Shown one piece after another: positions 1 to 9,300 of a stretch of 64,000 nt of DNA (position 1 is its first letter; each line of letters begins with the position of its first letter). The stretch is from NCBI GenBank assembly GCA_035946625.1, contig DASYZE010000053.1, positions 1-64,000 of the forward strand, given 5' to 3'. This stretch comes from DASYXZ01 sp035946625. Lineage in GTDB: Bacteria > Acidobacteriota > Terriglobia > UBA7540. Under the pieces are notes generated by a model. It saw only the letters and a program-made list of their open reading frames with translations. It was not told where the DNA came from and did not search any database. Position numbers and translations under genes: made by a program.

Positions 1-624
1 TACCACTTCGGACTTCGCGCCAAATACGTTTTCAACGACAAGTATAATTTCACAGCCTATCTCGTGAACGGCTGGAACAACATTGTCGACAACAACACCG
101 GCAAGACTGCCGGTTTTCAGTTCGGATGGAATCCCAACAAGAAGTGGGCCTTTGTCCAGAATTACATGGTAGGGCCTGAGGAGGCGAACAACAACAAAAA
201 CATCCGTCAGCTCTGGGATACGGAGTTGACCTACACCGCGACCAGTAAGCTCTCCTTCATGGGGAACTTCGATTACGGCCGCGGCGATCGCATACCGACA
301 TGGGCCAACCCTGTGTGGTGGTCGGGAGTGGCGGCTTATGTCAAGTATCAATTCAATCCGGACTATGCCCTTGCTACGCGGTACGAGTACTACGACGACC
401 CCTCCGGCTTCACCACCGGGTTCACCGGCTTCACGCCCCAGCACATCAACGAAGTTACCGAGACCTTCGAGCGTAAGATACACAGCAACTTTATTACACG
501 ACTCGAGTACCGGCGTGATATGGCCAGCCAGAATACCCTCTTCAAGGGGACCACGCCCGTGAACTACCAGGACACTTTGGCAGTGGGGTTGATCTACTTG
601 TTCGACTTGAAAGAACTGAAGTAG
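1..624 (+). CDS. Outer-membrane beta-barrel porin (BBP2-like), 3' part
   Basis: The frame is open from the first base of the window, so this is the C-terminal ~207 residues of a longer gene cut by the window edge. The sequence alternates polar and aromatic residues in short strands (for example WNNIVDNNTGKTAG, FMGNFDYGRGDR, ATRYEYYDD, TRLEYRRD) and ends in a strand-rich tail, LAVGLIYLFDLKELK. This is typical of the putative beta-barrel porin-2 family found in Acidobacteria and Planctomycetes. Expected location is the outer membrane, as a passive channel. It lies 227 bases upstream of glnA on the same strand; a nitrogen-related substrate is possible but nothing in the sequence shows it. The N-terminus and signal peptide are outside the window. 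Confidence 0.7.
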   Translation, partial: YHFGLRAKYVFNDKYNFTAYLVNGWNNIVDNNTGKTAGFQFGWNPNKKWAFVQNYMVGPEEANNNKNIRQLWDTELTYTATSKLSFMGNFDYGRGDRIPTWANPVWWSGVAAYVKYQFNPDYALATRYEYYDDPSGFTTGFTGFTPQHINEVTETFERKIHSNFITRLEYRRDMASQNTLFKGTTPVNYQDTLAVGLIYLFDLKELK

Positions 625-851
625 TTGAGGATGAAGCGGCCATTTTCTCGACGGGTGCAAGCCCGAGGCCGCTGATTCTTGTTGCGAAGGGCAGTTGATA
701 GGCTGTATGTTTATGCGCTCATCGTAGCTTGTAGAAAACTGGAATCACCCCGGCGGCCGGGCCGCTGGGGCACTCCATGCGAAACTTGACGGGGACTCTG
801 AAAGCCAGGCGCGACGCGCCTGAAATCAAAACGAGGGGGGAGAGTTTAGAC

Positions 852-2276
852 ATGACAGGCAAAGAAGTCATTAAATTCATCAAGGATGAAGGGATCCAGA
901 TTGTTGATTTGAAATTCGTGGACATGCCGGGCCTCTGGCAGCACTTTTCGATGTCGGCCCGCGAATTTGAGGAAGACGCTTTCACCGAAGGCTGTGGTTT
1001 CGACGGATCGAGCATTCGGGGCTTTCAGGCCATCAACGAAAGCGACATGCTCCTGATGCCCGATCCGGACACGGTGTTTGTGGATCCGTTTACCGTGGTT
1101 CCGACTCTCAGCATTATTTGTGACATCAAAGATCCCGTCACGGGCGAGCTGTATTCCCGCGACCCGCGCCACATTGCCAAAAAGGCCGAAGCTTATTTGA
1201 AGGAATCCAAGGTGGCGGACCGTTGCTACTTCGGCCCCGAAGCGGAGTTTTACATTCTGGACAGCGTGCGCTTTGACCAGTCCTACAACTATGGCTACTA
1301 CCACATCGATTCCGAGGAAGGATTCTGGAACAGCGGCAAAAAGGATACCGACACCCAGAAAAATCTGGGCTATAAGATCCGTTACAAGGAAGGTTACTTT
1401 CCGGTGCCGCCGGCCGACAGCTTGCAGGACATCCGCTCCGAAATGATGCTCACCATGGAACGCCTGGGGATGCGCGTGGAGGTTCATCACCACGAAGTAG
1501 GCACGGCGGGCCAGACAGAAATCGACTTGCGCTTCGACACCCTCACCAAGATGGGCGACAACATGTTGAAGTACAAGTACGTCACCAAAAACGTCGCGCG
1601 CAAGCACGGCAAGACCGTCACCTTCATGCCCAAGCCGATCTTTCAGGACAACGGCTCCGGGATGCACGTTCACCAAAGCCTTTGGGCAGGCAAGAAAAAT
1701 CTGTTCTTCCACAAAGGGAAGTACGCCGATCTCAGCGAAGACGCCGTCTACTATATTGGCGGCCTGCTCAAGCACGCGCCCGCGTTGCTGGCGTTTGCCG
1801 CACCCACCACCAACTCCTACCGGCGGCTGGTGCCCGGTTATGAAGCTCCCATTAATTTGATTTACTCGCAGCGGAATCGCAGCGCTTGCGTCCGCATTCC
1901 GATGTATTCGACCAGCGAAAAGGCCAAGCGCCTTGAATTCCGTTGCCCCGACCCCTCCGCCAATCCCTACCTGGCGATGAGCGCCATGCTCATGGCCGGC
2001 CTGGACGGTATCGCCAAAAAAATCAAACCGCCCGAGCCGGTGGACAAAGACTTGTACGACCTCGAGCCGGCTGAGAAAGCCAAGGTCAAGTCCACCCCGG
2101 GAAGCCTGGAGGAAGTGCTGAATGCGCTCGAAGCTGACCACGAATTCCTGCTCAAGGGCGGGGTTTTCACCAAGGACTTGATCGAAACCTGGATCGAGTA
2201 CAAGCGCAAGAAGGAGAACGACCCCATCAGGTTGCGACCTCATCCCTATGAGTTCGCACTCTACTTCGATATTTAA
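852..2276 (+). CDS. glnA: Glutamine synthetase, type I
   Basis: ATP-dependent ligation of ammonia to glutamate in the cytoplasm, expected as a dodecamer. The 474-residue length fits bacterial GSI. Visible motifs are GFDGSSIRGF near residue 50, the metal-binding GPEAEF at 128-133 (Glu130, Glu132), and NGSGMHVHQS near 270. The C-terminal DLYDL places Tyr402 where GSI-beta enzymes are adenylylated, so GlnE-type control is plausible. The ATG at 852 is preferred over an upstream in-frame ATG at 777: it follows a purine-rich stretch (gaggggggagag), and the protein then begins MTGKEVIKFI as usual for the family. Partners elsewhere in the window are gltBD, amt and glnB. A weak sigma-54-like match lies at 766-780. 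Confidence 0.97.
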   Translation: MTGKEVIKFIKDEGIQIVDLKFVDMPGLWQHFSMSAREFEEDAFTEGCGFDGSSIRGFQAINESDMLLMPDPDTVFVDPFTVVPTLSIICDIKDPVTGELYSRDPRHIAKKAEAYLKESKVADRCYFGPEAEFYILDSVRFDQSYNYGYYHIDSEEGFWNSGKKDTDTQKNLGYKIRYKEGYFPVPPADSLQDIRSEMMLTMERLGMRVEVHHHEVGTAGQTEIDLRFDTLTKMGDNMLKYKYVTKNVARKHGKTVTFMPKPIFQDNGSGMHVHQSLWAGKKNLFFHKGKYADLSEDAVYYIGGLLKHAPALLAFAAPTTNSYRRLVPGYEAPINLIYSQRNRSACVRIPMYSTSEKAKRLEFRCPDPSANPYLAMSAMLMAGLDGIAKKIKPPEPVDKDLYDLEPAEKAKVKSTPGSLEEVLNALEADHEFLLKGGVFTKDLIETWIEYKRKKENDPIRLRPHPYEFALYFDI

Positions 2277-2795
2277 GTACAGTCGGTGGTAGGTCGTAGG
2301 TGGAGTGTCGGGGGCCTTCCCCGCATCCCACCTGCTACCTGCCACCTACCCTTCAGGCGGGCTTCCGGCTTGGATGCGTTTTAAATTCCCCCCCCACAAT
2401 CAGCGCCCAAGCCGAAAAGTCCGCTCCATCTCTAATGCACTTCGACAGTTTATACGCCAACTTGCGGCATGTGTTTTGCGCGGCATCGCGGGCAAGTGTT
2501 TGACAGCCAGGGCTCACCTTCCGGCAGGCGGGCCGCGACTACATGCTCACGGATGTTGCGTGCCTGGTGATCAATGATAGCGTGACATATCCTGCCGATA
2601 GAGTTAGCGCGCCGACTGGGTTTCTGCAGCAAAGTCAAAACGCATGCCGCTTGACTTCGGTAAGGCCCCCGCATACCATGGCAAAGCGGGTACAGGGCCC
2701 GCGGCATTTCTTTCAACAACACTACAAATTCTAAACGCCAACCGGCCGCTGGGTCTTTCTGTGTCTTTTAAAGGGCCGGATGAACAAAAGGAGAA
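2277..2795. other. Intergenic region with a large imperfect hairpin after glnA
   Basis: No convincing gene in these 519 bases. Just after the glnA stop, 2285-2305 and 2326-2346 form an imperfect inverted repeat (about 21 paired positions with a few mismatches). The loop contains its own GC hairpin (ggggg-cctt-cccc), giving one long extended stem-loop. No T-run follows, so it is not a standard intrinsic terminator; it could be an mRNA 3'-end structure or a dispersed palindromic element. The remainder up to 2795 shows no recognisable structure. Small open frames here look like chance. Confidence 0.5.
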
Positions 2796-3347
2796 ATGAA
2801 AGTGCGAATTGAATTCAGTATGGAGAAACGGCGTGTGTCGAAACTGGAATTTGGGATGATCCTGGCGGCCTTGTTGGCCGTGATGCTCGTCCCCACCGGG
2901 CGCACTCTGGCCCAGATACTACCGGCCAAGGAGTCGGCAGATTCCCTTTACCACCGCATGGGCGGCTATGACGTGATTGCCGAAATTGTAGGCGATTTTA
3001 TTCAACAGTTGGGTACAGACAAGGCCTTTGAACGCTTTGGCGGCGGCCGCAGCCAGAACTCATTGGTGAGGACGAAACAACTGGTGATCGACCAGATCTG
3101 CAATCTCGCCGGTGGCCCCTGCGCTTACATCGGGCGGGACACGAAGACCGCGCACGCGGGGCTTGCCATCACCAACGCGGAATGGGATTCGAGCATTCAG
3201 AAGTTCAAGAATTCATTGAATAAATACAAGATCAAAGAGCGTGAACAGAAGGATTTCATTGCCATGATCGAAAAGCTCAAGCCCGATGTCGTCGAGAAGC
3301 CCAAAGCTTACAAAGCAACCGGCGCAACGCCCAAAGCCAAGAATTAG
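2796..3347 (+). CDS. Exported group 1 truncated haemoglobin-like protein
   Basis: Residues ~47-165 match the group 1 truncated globin pattern: LYHRMGGYDVI at the start of the fold, then QICNLAGGPC and TAHAGLAIT, whose His is the expected proximal haem ligand. The residue matching the B10 Tyr of mycobacterial trHbN is Ile (GDFIQQL), so classical distal-Tyr stabilisation of oxygen seems absent. An N-terminal basic stretch plus hydrophobic segment (residues ~20-40, ending RTLAQ) looks like a signal peptide, unusual for this family. AGGAG lies only 2 bases before the ATG at 2796 but 8 bases before the in-frame GTG at 2802, so the GTG may be the true start. It is followed after 26 bases by the Fe-S/cNMP membrane protein, probably co-transcribed. 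A periplasmic role in NO, O2 or redox chemistry is inference. Confidence 0.85.
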   Translation: MKVRIEFSMEKRRVSKLEFGMILAALLAVMLVPTGRTLAQILPAKESADSLYHRMGGYDVIAEIVGDFIQQLGTDKAFERFGGGRSQNSLVRTKQLVIDQICNLAGGPCAYIGRDTKTAHAGLAITNAEWDSSIQKFKNSLNKYKIKEREQKDFIAMIEKLKPDVVEKPKAYKATGATPKAKN

Positions 3348-3373
3348 GCGCGGCATGGACGAAATCGAATCGC

Positions 3374-5992
3374 ATGAACGGACGAGCAGAAGAGGCAACG
3401 ACGCGCCGGCCGGAGGAAACTTCCACAGAAGCGTGGCTTGAGCCGGTACGCTGGTTCGCGTTGGCGCTGTTCGTCGCGCTGCCGGTTTACACATACCTGG
3501 TGCCCCAACTGGGCGGACGAGTCGTCTGGACGGTCGCGGTGGCTGGGCTGCCGCTGGTGATTGTGATTGCCGGCTACCACCGGTGGCGGCGAATTTGTCC
3601 TCTCGCCTGGTTTTCACAACTCCCCATTATCCTCAGCCGCCCCGGCGAGCGCCGCGCTTCCGCGTGGTTGCAGGCCAATTATTACTACATCACATTTTCC
3701 TTTTTCATGGCCTGCTTGTGGCTGCGATTGATCGCCATCAACGGGCACGGGACGGCTCTGGCGGCTTTCCTCATCCTCATCTCCCTGCTTGCTTTCGTTT
3801 CCGGCACCATGTTCACGGGAAAGACCTGGTGCAACTACATCTGCCCGCTGTCTTTTATTGAAAAGATTTACACCGAGCCGCGGGGGATTCAGCAAACGCC
3901 CAACTCCCAATGCCCAAAATGCACTGCGTGCAAGCCCGCCTGCCCGGACATCAATCAGGAAAATGGCTATTGGAAGGAAGTGCTTTCGGAGCCCAAGCGG
4001 TTTGTCTATTCTGCCTTTCCCGGGCTGGTGCTGGCCTTCTATTTTTATTTTTACCTGCAATCAGGATCATGGGCGTACTACTTTTCAGGCTCGTGGGGCT
4101 ATGATCCCACCCTGCCGGGCACGGCGTTCCAGGCCGGCCACGATCCGAAGACGGCCGGATTTTTCTTTCTGCCTCTCGTGCCGCGCGCCATCGCCGCGCT
4201 CCTGACTCTTATAATGGGTGCGCTGATGAGCCTGGGCGCATTTTCCCTGGCCGAGCGGGTGATCAGCTCGCGCCAGAAGGACCGGGACCTGGGCGTGGAT
4301 GAAGTGGACGTGCGCCACACGATGTTCACGGTGGCGGCGTTTGTGGCCTTCATCTCATTTTATGCTTTCGCGGGCGCACCGACGCTCCGGCTGATTCCCG
4401 CGGCCCCGTATTTGTTTCAAATCCTGGTGGTGGCAACGGCCACGCTTTTCCTGGCGCGGCGCTTTGCCCGCCGGCAAAGGGCTTTTGCGGAGGAAACCCT
4501 GGCGCGCCAGATTATCCGCCGATGGGAATGGGCGGACATGAAACCGCCCAAGGACCTGCATGAAGCGTTTCTGATTCACACCATTCGCTCCCAAACACAC
4601 GCGAGCGGTTATGCCCGGCTACTGGAAATTTACAAGGAAGCGGTGCGCGAGGGGGTGGCCAGCGGCTTCATCAGCCGCGCCGAGGTGCAGCGACTGGAAT
4701 CATTGCGCAATCAACTCCAGATCAGCCAGGCCGATCACGAAAAAATCATGGCGGACCTCGATGAGGAAGAGCGCGCCAAGATTGCCAATCCCGCCCTGCA
4801 CGTGACCGCGGAGAAACGCCTGCAACTCGATTCTTATGCGAGTTCGCTACAGAGCTATCTTCAGCGCGTCTCCAAAGCGCGCACGGCGCCTGACGACAGC
4901 GTAATCCGCCACCTCCGGCAGGAATACGGTGTGACGCCAGGCGAACACGGCGCCGTACTGAACGAACTGTTGGGCAAAGGTGAGGGCTTGGCGCCCCAGG
5001 TGGCCGAGGCGTTCGCCGTGATCGAAGGCTCTTCGCACACGCTTCAACTTCTCCGCGCCGCGCCTTCGGCCGCAGGTGACTTTCTTGCTGATGCGCTGAT
5101 GCGCCGGCGTGCCCGCGTGGTAGACGGCTTGATGCGCGGATTTGGCAGCGCTCCCGAAGATGAGAAACATCGCCCCCTGCGTGACCAGCTTATTTCCGAC
5201 GACGAGCAGGCGCGGGCAGCGGCGGTGGTGGAACTGGGCGGGAGCGTGGCGCACGCCATTGGCGCGCGCCTGGGAGAAGCGCGAAGCGCTGCGGCACGCG
5301 AAGCCGCAACACTTGAAAATCTGCCCGACGCCGTGCGCCGGCAACTGACCAGCGTGGACCCTTACGTGCGCGTGGCGGCGCTCTATCTGCTGGACGAGCT
5401 TTCCGGCGCCGATGTGGAAACACTCGTGGCCATGATTCGCGACGAGCACGAGGTGGTCTCAGAAACCGCGCTGTGCCTGCGCTTGCGCGCCGCGAATATT
5501 GAGAGCCGGGCCGATACGGGCCTGGTGACCGTGGAAAAGATGATCGCGTTGCGCGCCGTTCCCCTCTTTGTCCGCCTGGCTCCGGAAGACCTTGCCAGCC
5601 TTGCGCGTGCCAGTAGTGAGAAAGTGTTTGCCCCCGGCCAGCCGCTGTGCGTGGAAGGAGAGCCCGGCGACGAAGTATTTGTTCTGTTGTCTGGTGCAGC
5701 TAAGGTTTACCGGCAGGATGGCGACCAGCAAAAACTTGTGGGGAGTGAACAGGCGGGAGGCTTTATCGGAGAGATGGCGGTGCTGGACCCGGCGCCGCGC
5801 GCCGCCACGGTGCTGGCAGGGGCAGAAGGGACGCGAGTCTTGTCGCTCGACGGCCGGACCTTCCGCGAGGCGCTCACCGGCAATCCTTCCGTGGCCCACG
5901 GCGTGATTCGCGCCTTGGCCACGCGCCTCCGCAAGTCCCAATCCGGCCCCAAAACTCAGCAGGTCAGCGCCGTGGCGCGCAAAGGCCCGTAA
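3374..5992 (+). CDS. Membrane 4Fe-4S protein fused to HEAT-like and cNMP-binding domains
   Basis: An 872-residue three-part protein. Residues ~25-400 are polytopic membrane (about seven hydrophobic segments) and resemble the NapH/CcoG-type membrane ferredoxins: CPLAWF near 75, C153-x3-C157-P, and C180-x2-C-x2-C-x3-C190-P. These Cys can ligate one or more 4Fe-4S clusters. Residues ~400-700 are soluble and Ala/Arg/Glu-rich with helical HEAT-like spacing (for example VRVAALYLLDEL). Residues ~720-850 are a Crp-type cyclic-nucleotide-binding domain (GQPLCVEGEPGDEVFVLLSG, then GGFIGEMAVLD, and Arg-Ala-Ala-Thr at the phosphate cassette). I infer an electron-transfer membrane module with a ligand-gated cytoplasmic regulator. 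It sits 26 bases after the exported globin gene. The ATG at 3374 lacks a strong ribosome site. Confidence 0.8.
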   Translation: MNGRAEEATTRRPEETSTEAWLEPVRWFALALFVALPVYTYLVPQLGGRVVWTVAVAGLPLVIVIAGYHRWRRICPLAWFSQLPIILSRPGERRASAWLQANYYYITFSFFMACLWLRLIAINGHGTALAAFLILISLLAFVSGTMFTGKTWCNYICPLSFIEKIYTEPRGIQQTPNSQCPKCTACKPACPDINQENGYWKEVLSEPKRFVYSAFPGLVLAFYFYFYLQSGSWAYYFSGSWGYDPTLPGTAFQAGHDPKTAGFFFLPLVPRAIAALLTLIMGALMSLGAFSLAERVISSRQKDRDLGVDEVDVRHTMFTVAAFVAFISFYAFAGAPTLRLIPAAPYLFQILVVATATLFLARRFARRQRAFAEETLARQIIRRWEWADMKPPKDLHEAFLIHTIRSQTHASGYARLLEIYKEAVREGVASGFISRAEVQRLESLRNQLQISQADHEKIMADLDEEERAKIANPALHVTAEKRLQLDSYASSLQSYLQRVSKARTAPDDSVIRHLRQEYGVTPGEHGAVLNELLGKGEGLAPQVAEAFAVIEGSSHTLQLLRAAPSAAGDFLADALMRRRARVVDGLMRGFGSAPEDEKHRPLRDQLISDDEQARAAAVVELGGSVAHAIGARLGEARSAAAREAATLENLPDAVRRQLTSVDPYVRVAALYLLDELSGADVETLVAMIRDEHEVVSETALCLRLRAANIESRADTGLVTVEKMIALRAVPLFVRLAPEDLASLARASSEKVFAPGQPLCVEGEPGDEVFVLLSGAAKVYRQDGDQQKLVGSEQAGGFIGEMAVLDPAPRAATVLAGAEGTRVLSLDGRTFREALTGNPSVAHGVIRALATRLRKSQSGPKTQQVSAVARKGP

Positions 5993-6354
5993 CACGGCCA
6001 TCCCCTGGCATTGTCCGGGTGAAGTTCTGGCCGCTCGTCCGACCTGTCACCGGTCGTCGATCGACTCGTAGAGGAGTTTTGGATGAAAAAATTAAACTTC
6101 CTCTGAATTCATCATTGCTTAACAAAGGGTTCATCCCGACTTAACTCGTTCCTTGTTTAATTTCACCCTCACACTTTAGGCTAGGTGGAAATCGGGACTG
6201 AAACCGATAAAAATTACTGATAGATTTTCGTGTCAAAGCGTGGGGAAGCTGTATTATGATCTGCAGTTCTTCTCATGCGTGCTTGTGATTTGCAACTGCG
6301 TCCGTCGGGAATTGTGGTCTTCCGTCCGGAAATTTGTCCTGAGGAGGTTTCAAA
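5993..6354. other. Intergenic leader of the TonB-dependent receptor
   Basis: No gene is visible in this 362-base gap. The stretch 6085-6260 is distinctly AT-richer than its surroundings and probably holds the receptor promoter. TATTAT at 6252-6257 is a possible -10 but has no clear -35. AGGAGG lies about 8 bases before the receptor ATG. Confidence 0.4.
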
Positions 6355-9300
6355 ATGACGATCGAAGTCAAAAGGCTCTCGGGCCTTTGTTTGTGTTTGT
6401 TATTCCTCCTAATCCTGCCCCTGACCGCCCGCGCGCAACAATTATTGGGCTCGATCACGGGTACAGTGACTGATAGCAGCGGAGCAGTCGTACCCCAAAC
6501 ACAGGTCAAGATCCAAAGCGCGGCGACCGGACTGGAGCGCTCGACCGAGAGCAACGGCTCCGGTGCCTACCAGTTCTTTGGCGTACCCCCCGGCACATAC
6601 AATGTCACCTTCACCAAAGACGGTTTCAAAACCAGCGGTCACCCCGACGTGCTGGTTCAGGCCAACCGCACGACCACCTTGGACGAATCGCTCCAAACTG
6701 GAGCCGTCACCACCACAGTTGAAGTGACCGCCACGCCGCTCATGAACCAGACGGACACCACGAACGGCTACGTGGTGGAACAGCTCACCATTCAGGACAC
6801 ACCTCTGGGCACCGGCAGCTTCACGCAATTGGCGATTCTGGCTCCGGGCGTTCACGCGGATTTTCTGGCCGGCGCCGGCAGCAACGCCGGCCTTGGCAAT
6901 CAGGCCATCTTCGCGAACGGAAACAGGGACACGAGCAACAGCTTCTCGCTGAACGGCGTTAGCACGAACAATTTGTTCAATGGAAACTCCACCAGCCAGG
7001 TGGGCGAGAACCGCTTCGTGCTGAACACGGGCGAGAACTTCGGCGCGGGCGGCGGGATTCAAACCAGCACTTCGGTCTATAGCGCCATTGGCCAGGCCTT
7101 GCCTACGCCTCCCCCCGACTCGATCCAGGAAATCTCCGTGAATGCCGCCATGTATGACGCATCGCAGGGCACCAATAGTGGCGCTCACATCAGCGTTCTG
7201 ACCAAGTCGGGCACCAACCAGCTTCACGGGTCGGCATGGGAGCAGTGGCAGAACAACGCCATGAACGCCGCGCCGTTCTTCTACAACGCGTCGAACATAA
7301 GCATCCCATTCCTGAATCGCAACCAATTCGGCGCCACCTTCGGCGGACCCATCAAGAAGGACAAGTTGTTTTACTTCCTCTCCTACCAAGGGGCTCGCAT
7401 CTCCGATGCGGCGGACTCTACCCGATATGTGACGGTGCCGCTGGGTCTGACCGACGACCGCAGCTCCGCCGGCATCATCAACATGGTCCAGTCTTCGTAC
7501 GGCCAAACGATTACTGCCAGCCAAATCAATCCGGCAGCGCTGAGCATGTTGCAGGCCAAGCTTCCCAACGGACAGTACCTGATTCCCAGCGCGCAATTCA
7601 ATGCGACATTGGCCAACCAAGTCGGCGGCGATGCCGTGGTCCAGGGGGCCAACTCGAGGGCAAACGTCGATCAAGCGATCGGCAATGTGGACTATGCGCT
7701 GAGCGACAAGGATCGCCTGTCGGGGAGGTACTACTTTCAGAACAATCCCACCACGAACCCCTTTGGCGCAGTCGGTTCCCTGCTGGGCTTCCCGCAACAA
7801 CTTTCAGCGGGTAGCCAGGTAGTGTCCCTCACGAACACCGTCATTCTGTCCCCGAGTGTCACCTGGGAGCAGCACGCGGGCTTGACGCGGCTGCGAGCTT
7901 ACGCCCAAACGCAGTCGGCCTTCACTCCAAGTGCGCTGGGTATCAATCTGCTGGGATCGCAGACGCTCCCCCAGTTCAGTATTTCCTATGCGGACCCGAC
8001 ACTGGGCAACGGCCTAGAGTTCGGCCCCAGCACCAGTTTTGGCAATGCGGGTATGGTCCAGAATCAATGGGAACTCGGATCCTCGCTGAACATGGTGAAA
8101 GGAAGGCACACGATCGCGGTCGGCGCGCAATGGGACCACACGCAGCTCGATGTCATCAACAACAACACGAACACGGATACCCTCGACTTCTCGACTTTTC
8201 TTACCTTTGTGGAAGGGAAGGTGCGCGGCGGGGATGCGTTCGCGGGTTCAGCGAGCCGCTATTACCGTTCCAACACGGTAGGCGCGTACGTCAACGATAA
8301 CTTTAAGCTTCGTAGCAACCTGACAGTGACCGCCGGCCTGCGCTGGGATTTCGACGGGCCCCTTTCGGAGAAGTATGGCAAACTAACCGCGTTCAACCCC
8401 TCCCTTTATTCATACGATGTGGCCTCGGACACCATTACCGCCTCTGGCCTGGAAATTGCGAAAGGCGGCAGCGATTCCCTGATGAACCAGCGGCAGTGGG
8501 GCCTCGCCCCCCGCATCGGAATCGCCTGGGCGCCGACTCCGAAACTGACCGTACGCGCGGGCTACGGCATCTATTACGACCGCGGTGAGTTATTCAGCTA
8601 CTTATCACCCAGCGCCGGTTTTGGATTCAACGGTCCTTTCGGCGTGACACTGGAGCCGCCGTTTGTGCAGCCGGTTGCCACCGCGAGGGGAGCAACCCTT
8701 TCGGCGCCATTCGGAACGACGCCCCTGTCGCCACCGTCGGGTAACTCTGCCGGGTTTCTCGCTCTGTTGCCCAATCTATCACAAACCGCCTGCGGTTATC
8801 CTGGCTGCTGGCCCACGGGCAACCTGTTTGGTCCGTTTCTCTTTGGCGGTTATGACACCAACAACAAATTGCCTTATACGCAGAACTGGACGTTCGATTT
8901 TCAATACCAGGCCTCCAATAGCTGGCTGATCGACGTCGCCTACGTAGGCAACCGCGGCTTGCATGAGATACTACCGATCGCCTTCAACCAGCCGGTCATC
9001 GCCACGCCGCAAAATCCGCTGTGGTCGCAGAATCCGGCCAATGAACAGGCGTACTCTTACGGCGGCACATCGTGCTACGCGGGAGAGGGCGTCCCCTGCC
9101 AATACCCGAACTGCTGCACCCTGGAGACCATCTTCACGAATGAGTATTCCGGCAACGCGCCGGTTCGCGTGCCTTATCCCGGCTATGATATGAATTCGGT
9201 GCTCTACAAGGCCGAGGGCATCTCCAACTACAATGCGCTCCAGGCTCAGGTGCGCAAGCGCCTGTCCAACGGGCTCCAGTTCACCGCATCTTACACGTGG

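Noticed and set aside
846..2345. 499-codon open frame antisense to glnA
   Set aside because: It mirrors a clearly real gene codon for codon, has no domain pattern, and arises from the third-position GC bias of glnA.
3374..5992. Calling the Fe-S membrane protein a plain CcoG/FixG
   Set aside because: CcoG is a ~480-residue cytochrome-oxidase assembly factor; here the soluble half is HEAT-like plus cNMP-binding and no cco genes are present.
6442..7800. 452-codon open frame antisense to the TonB receptor
   Set aside because: Shadow of a real gene; Val/Arg/Gly-rich without motifs.
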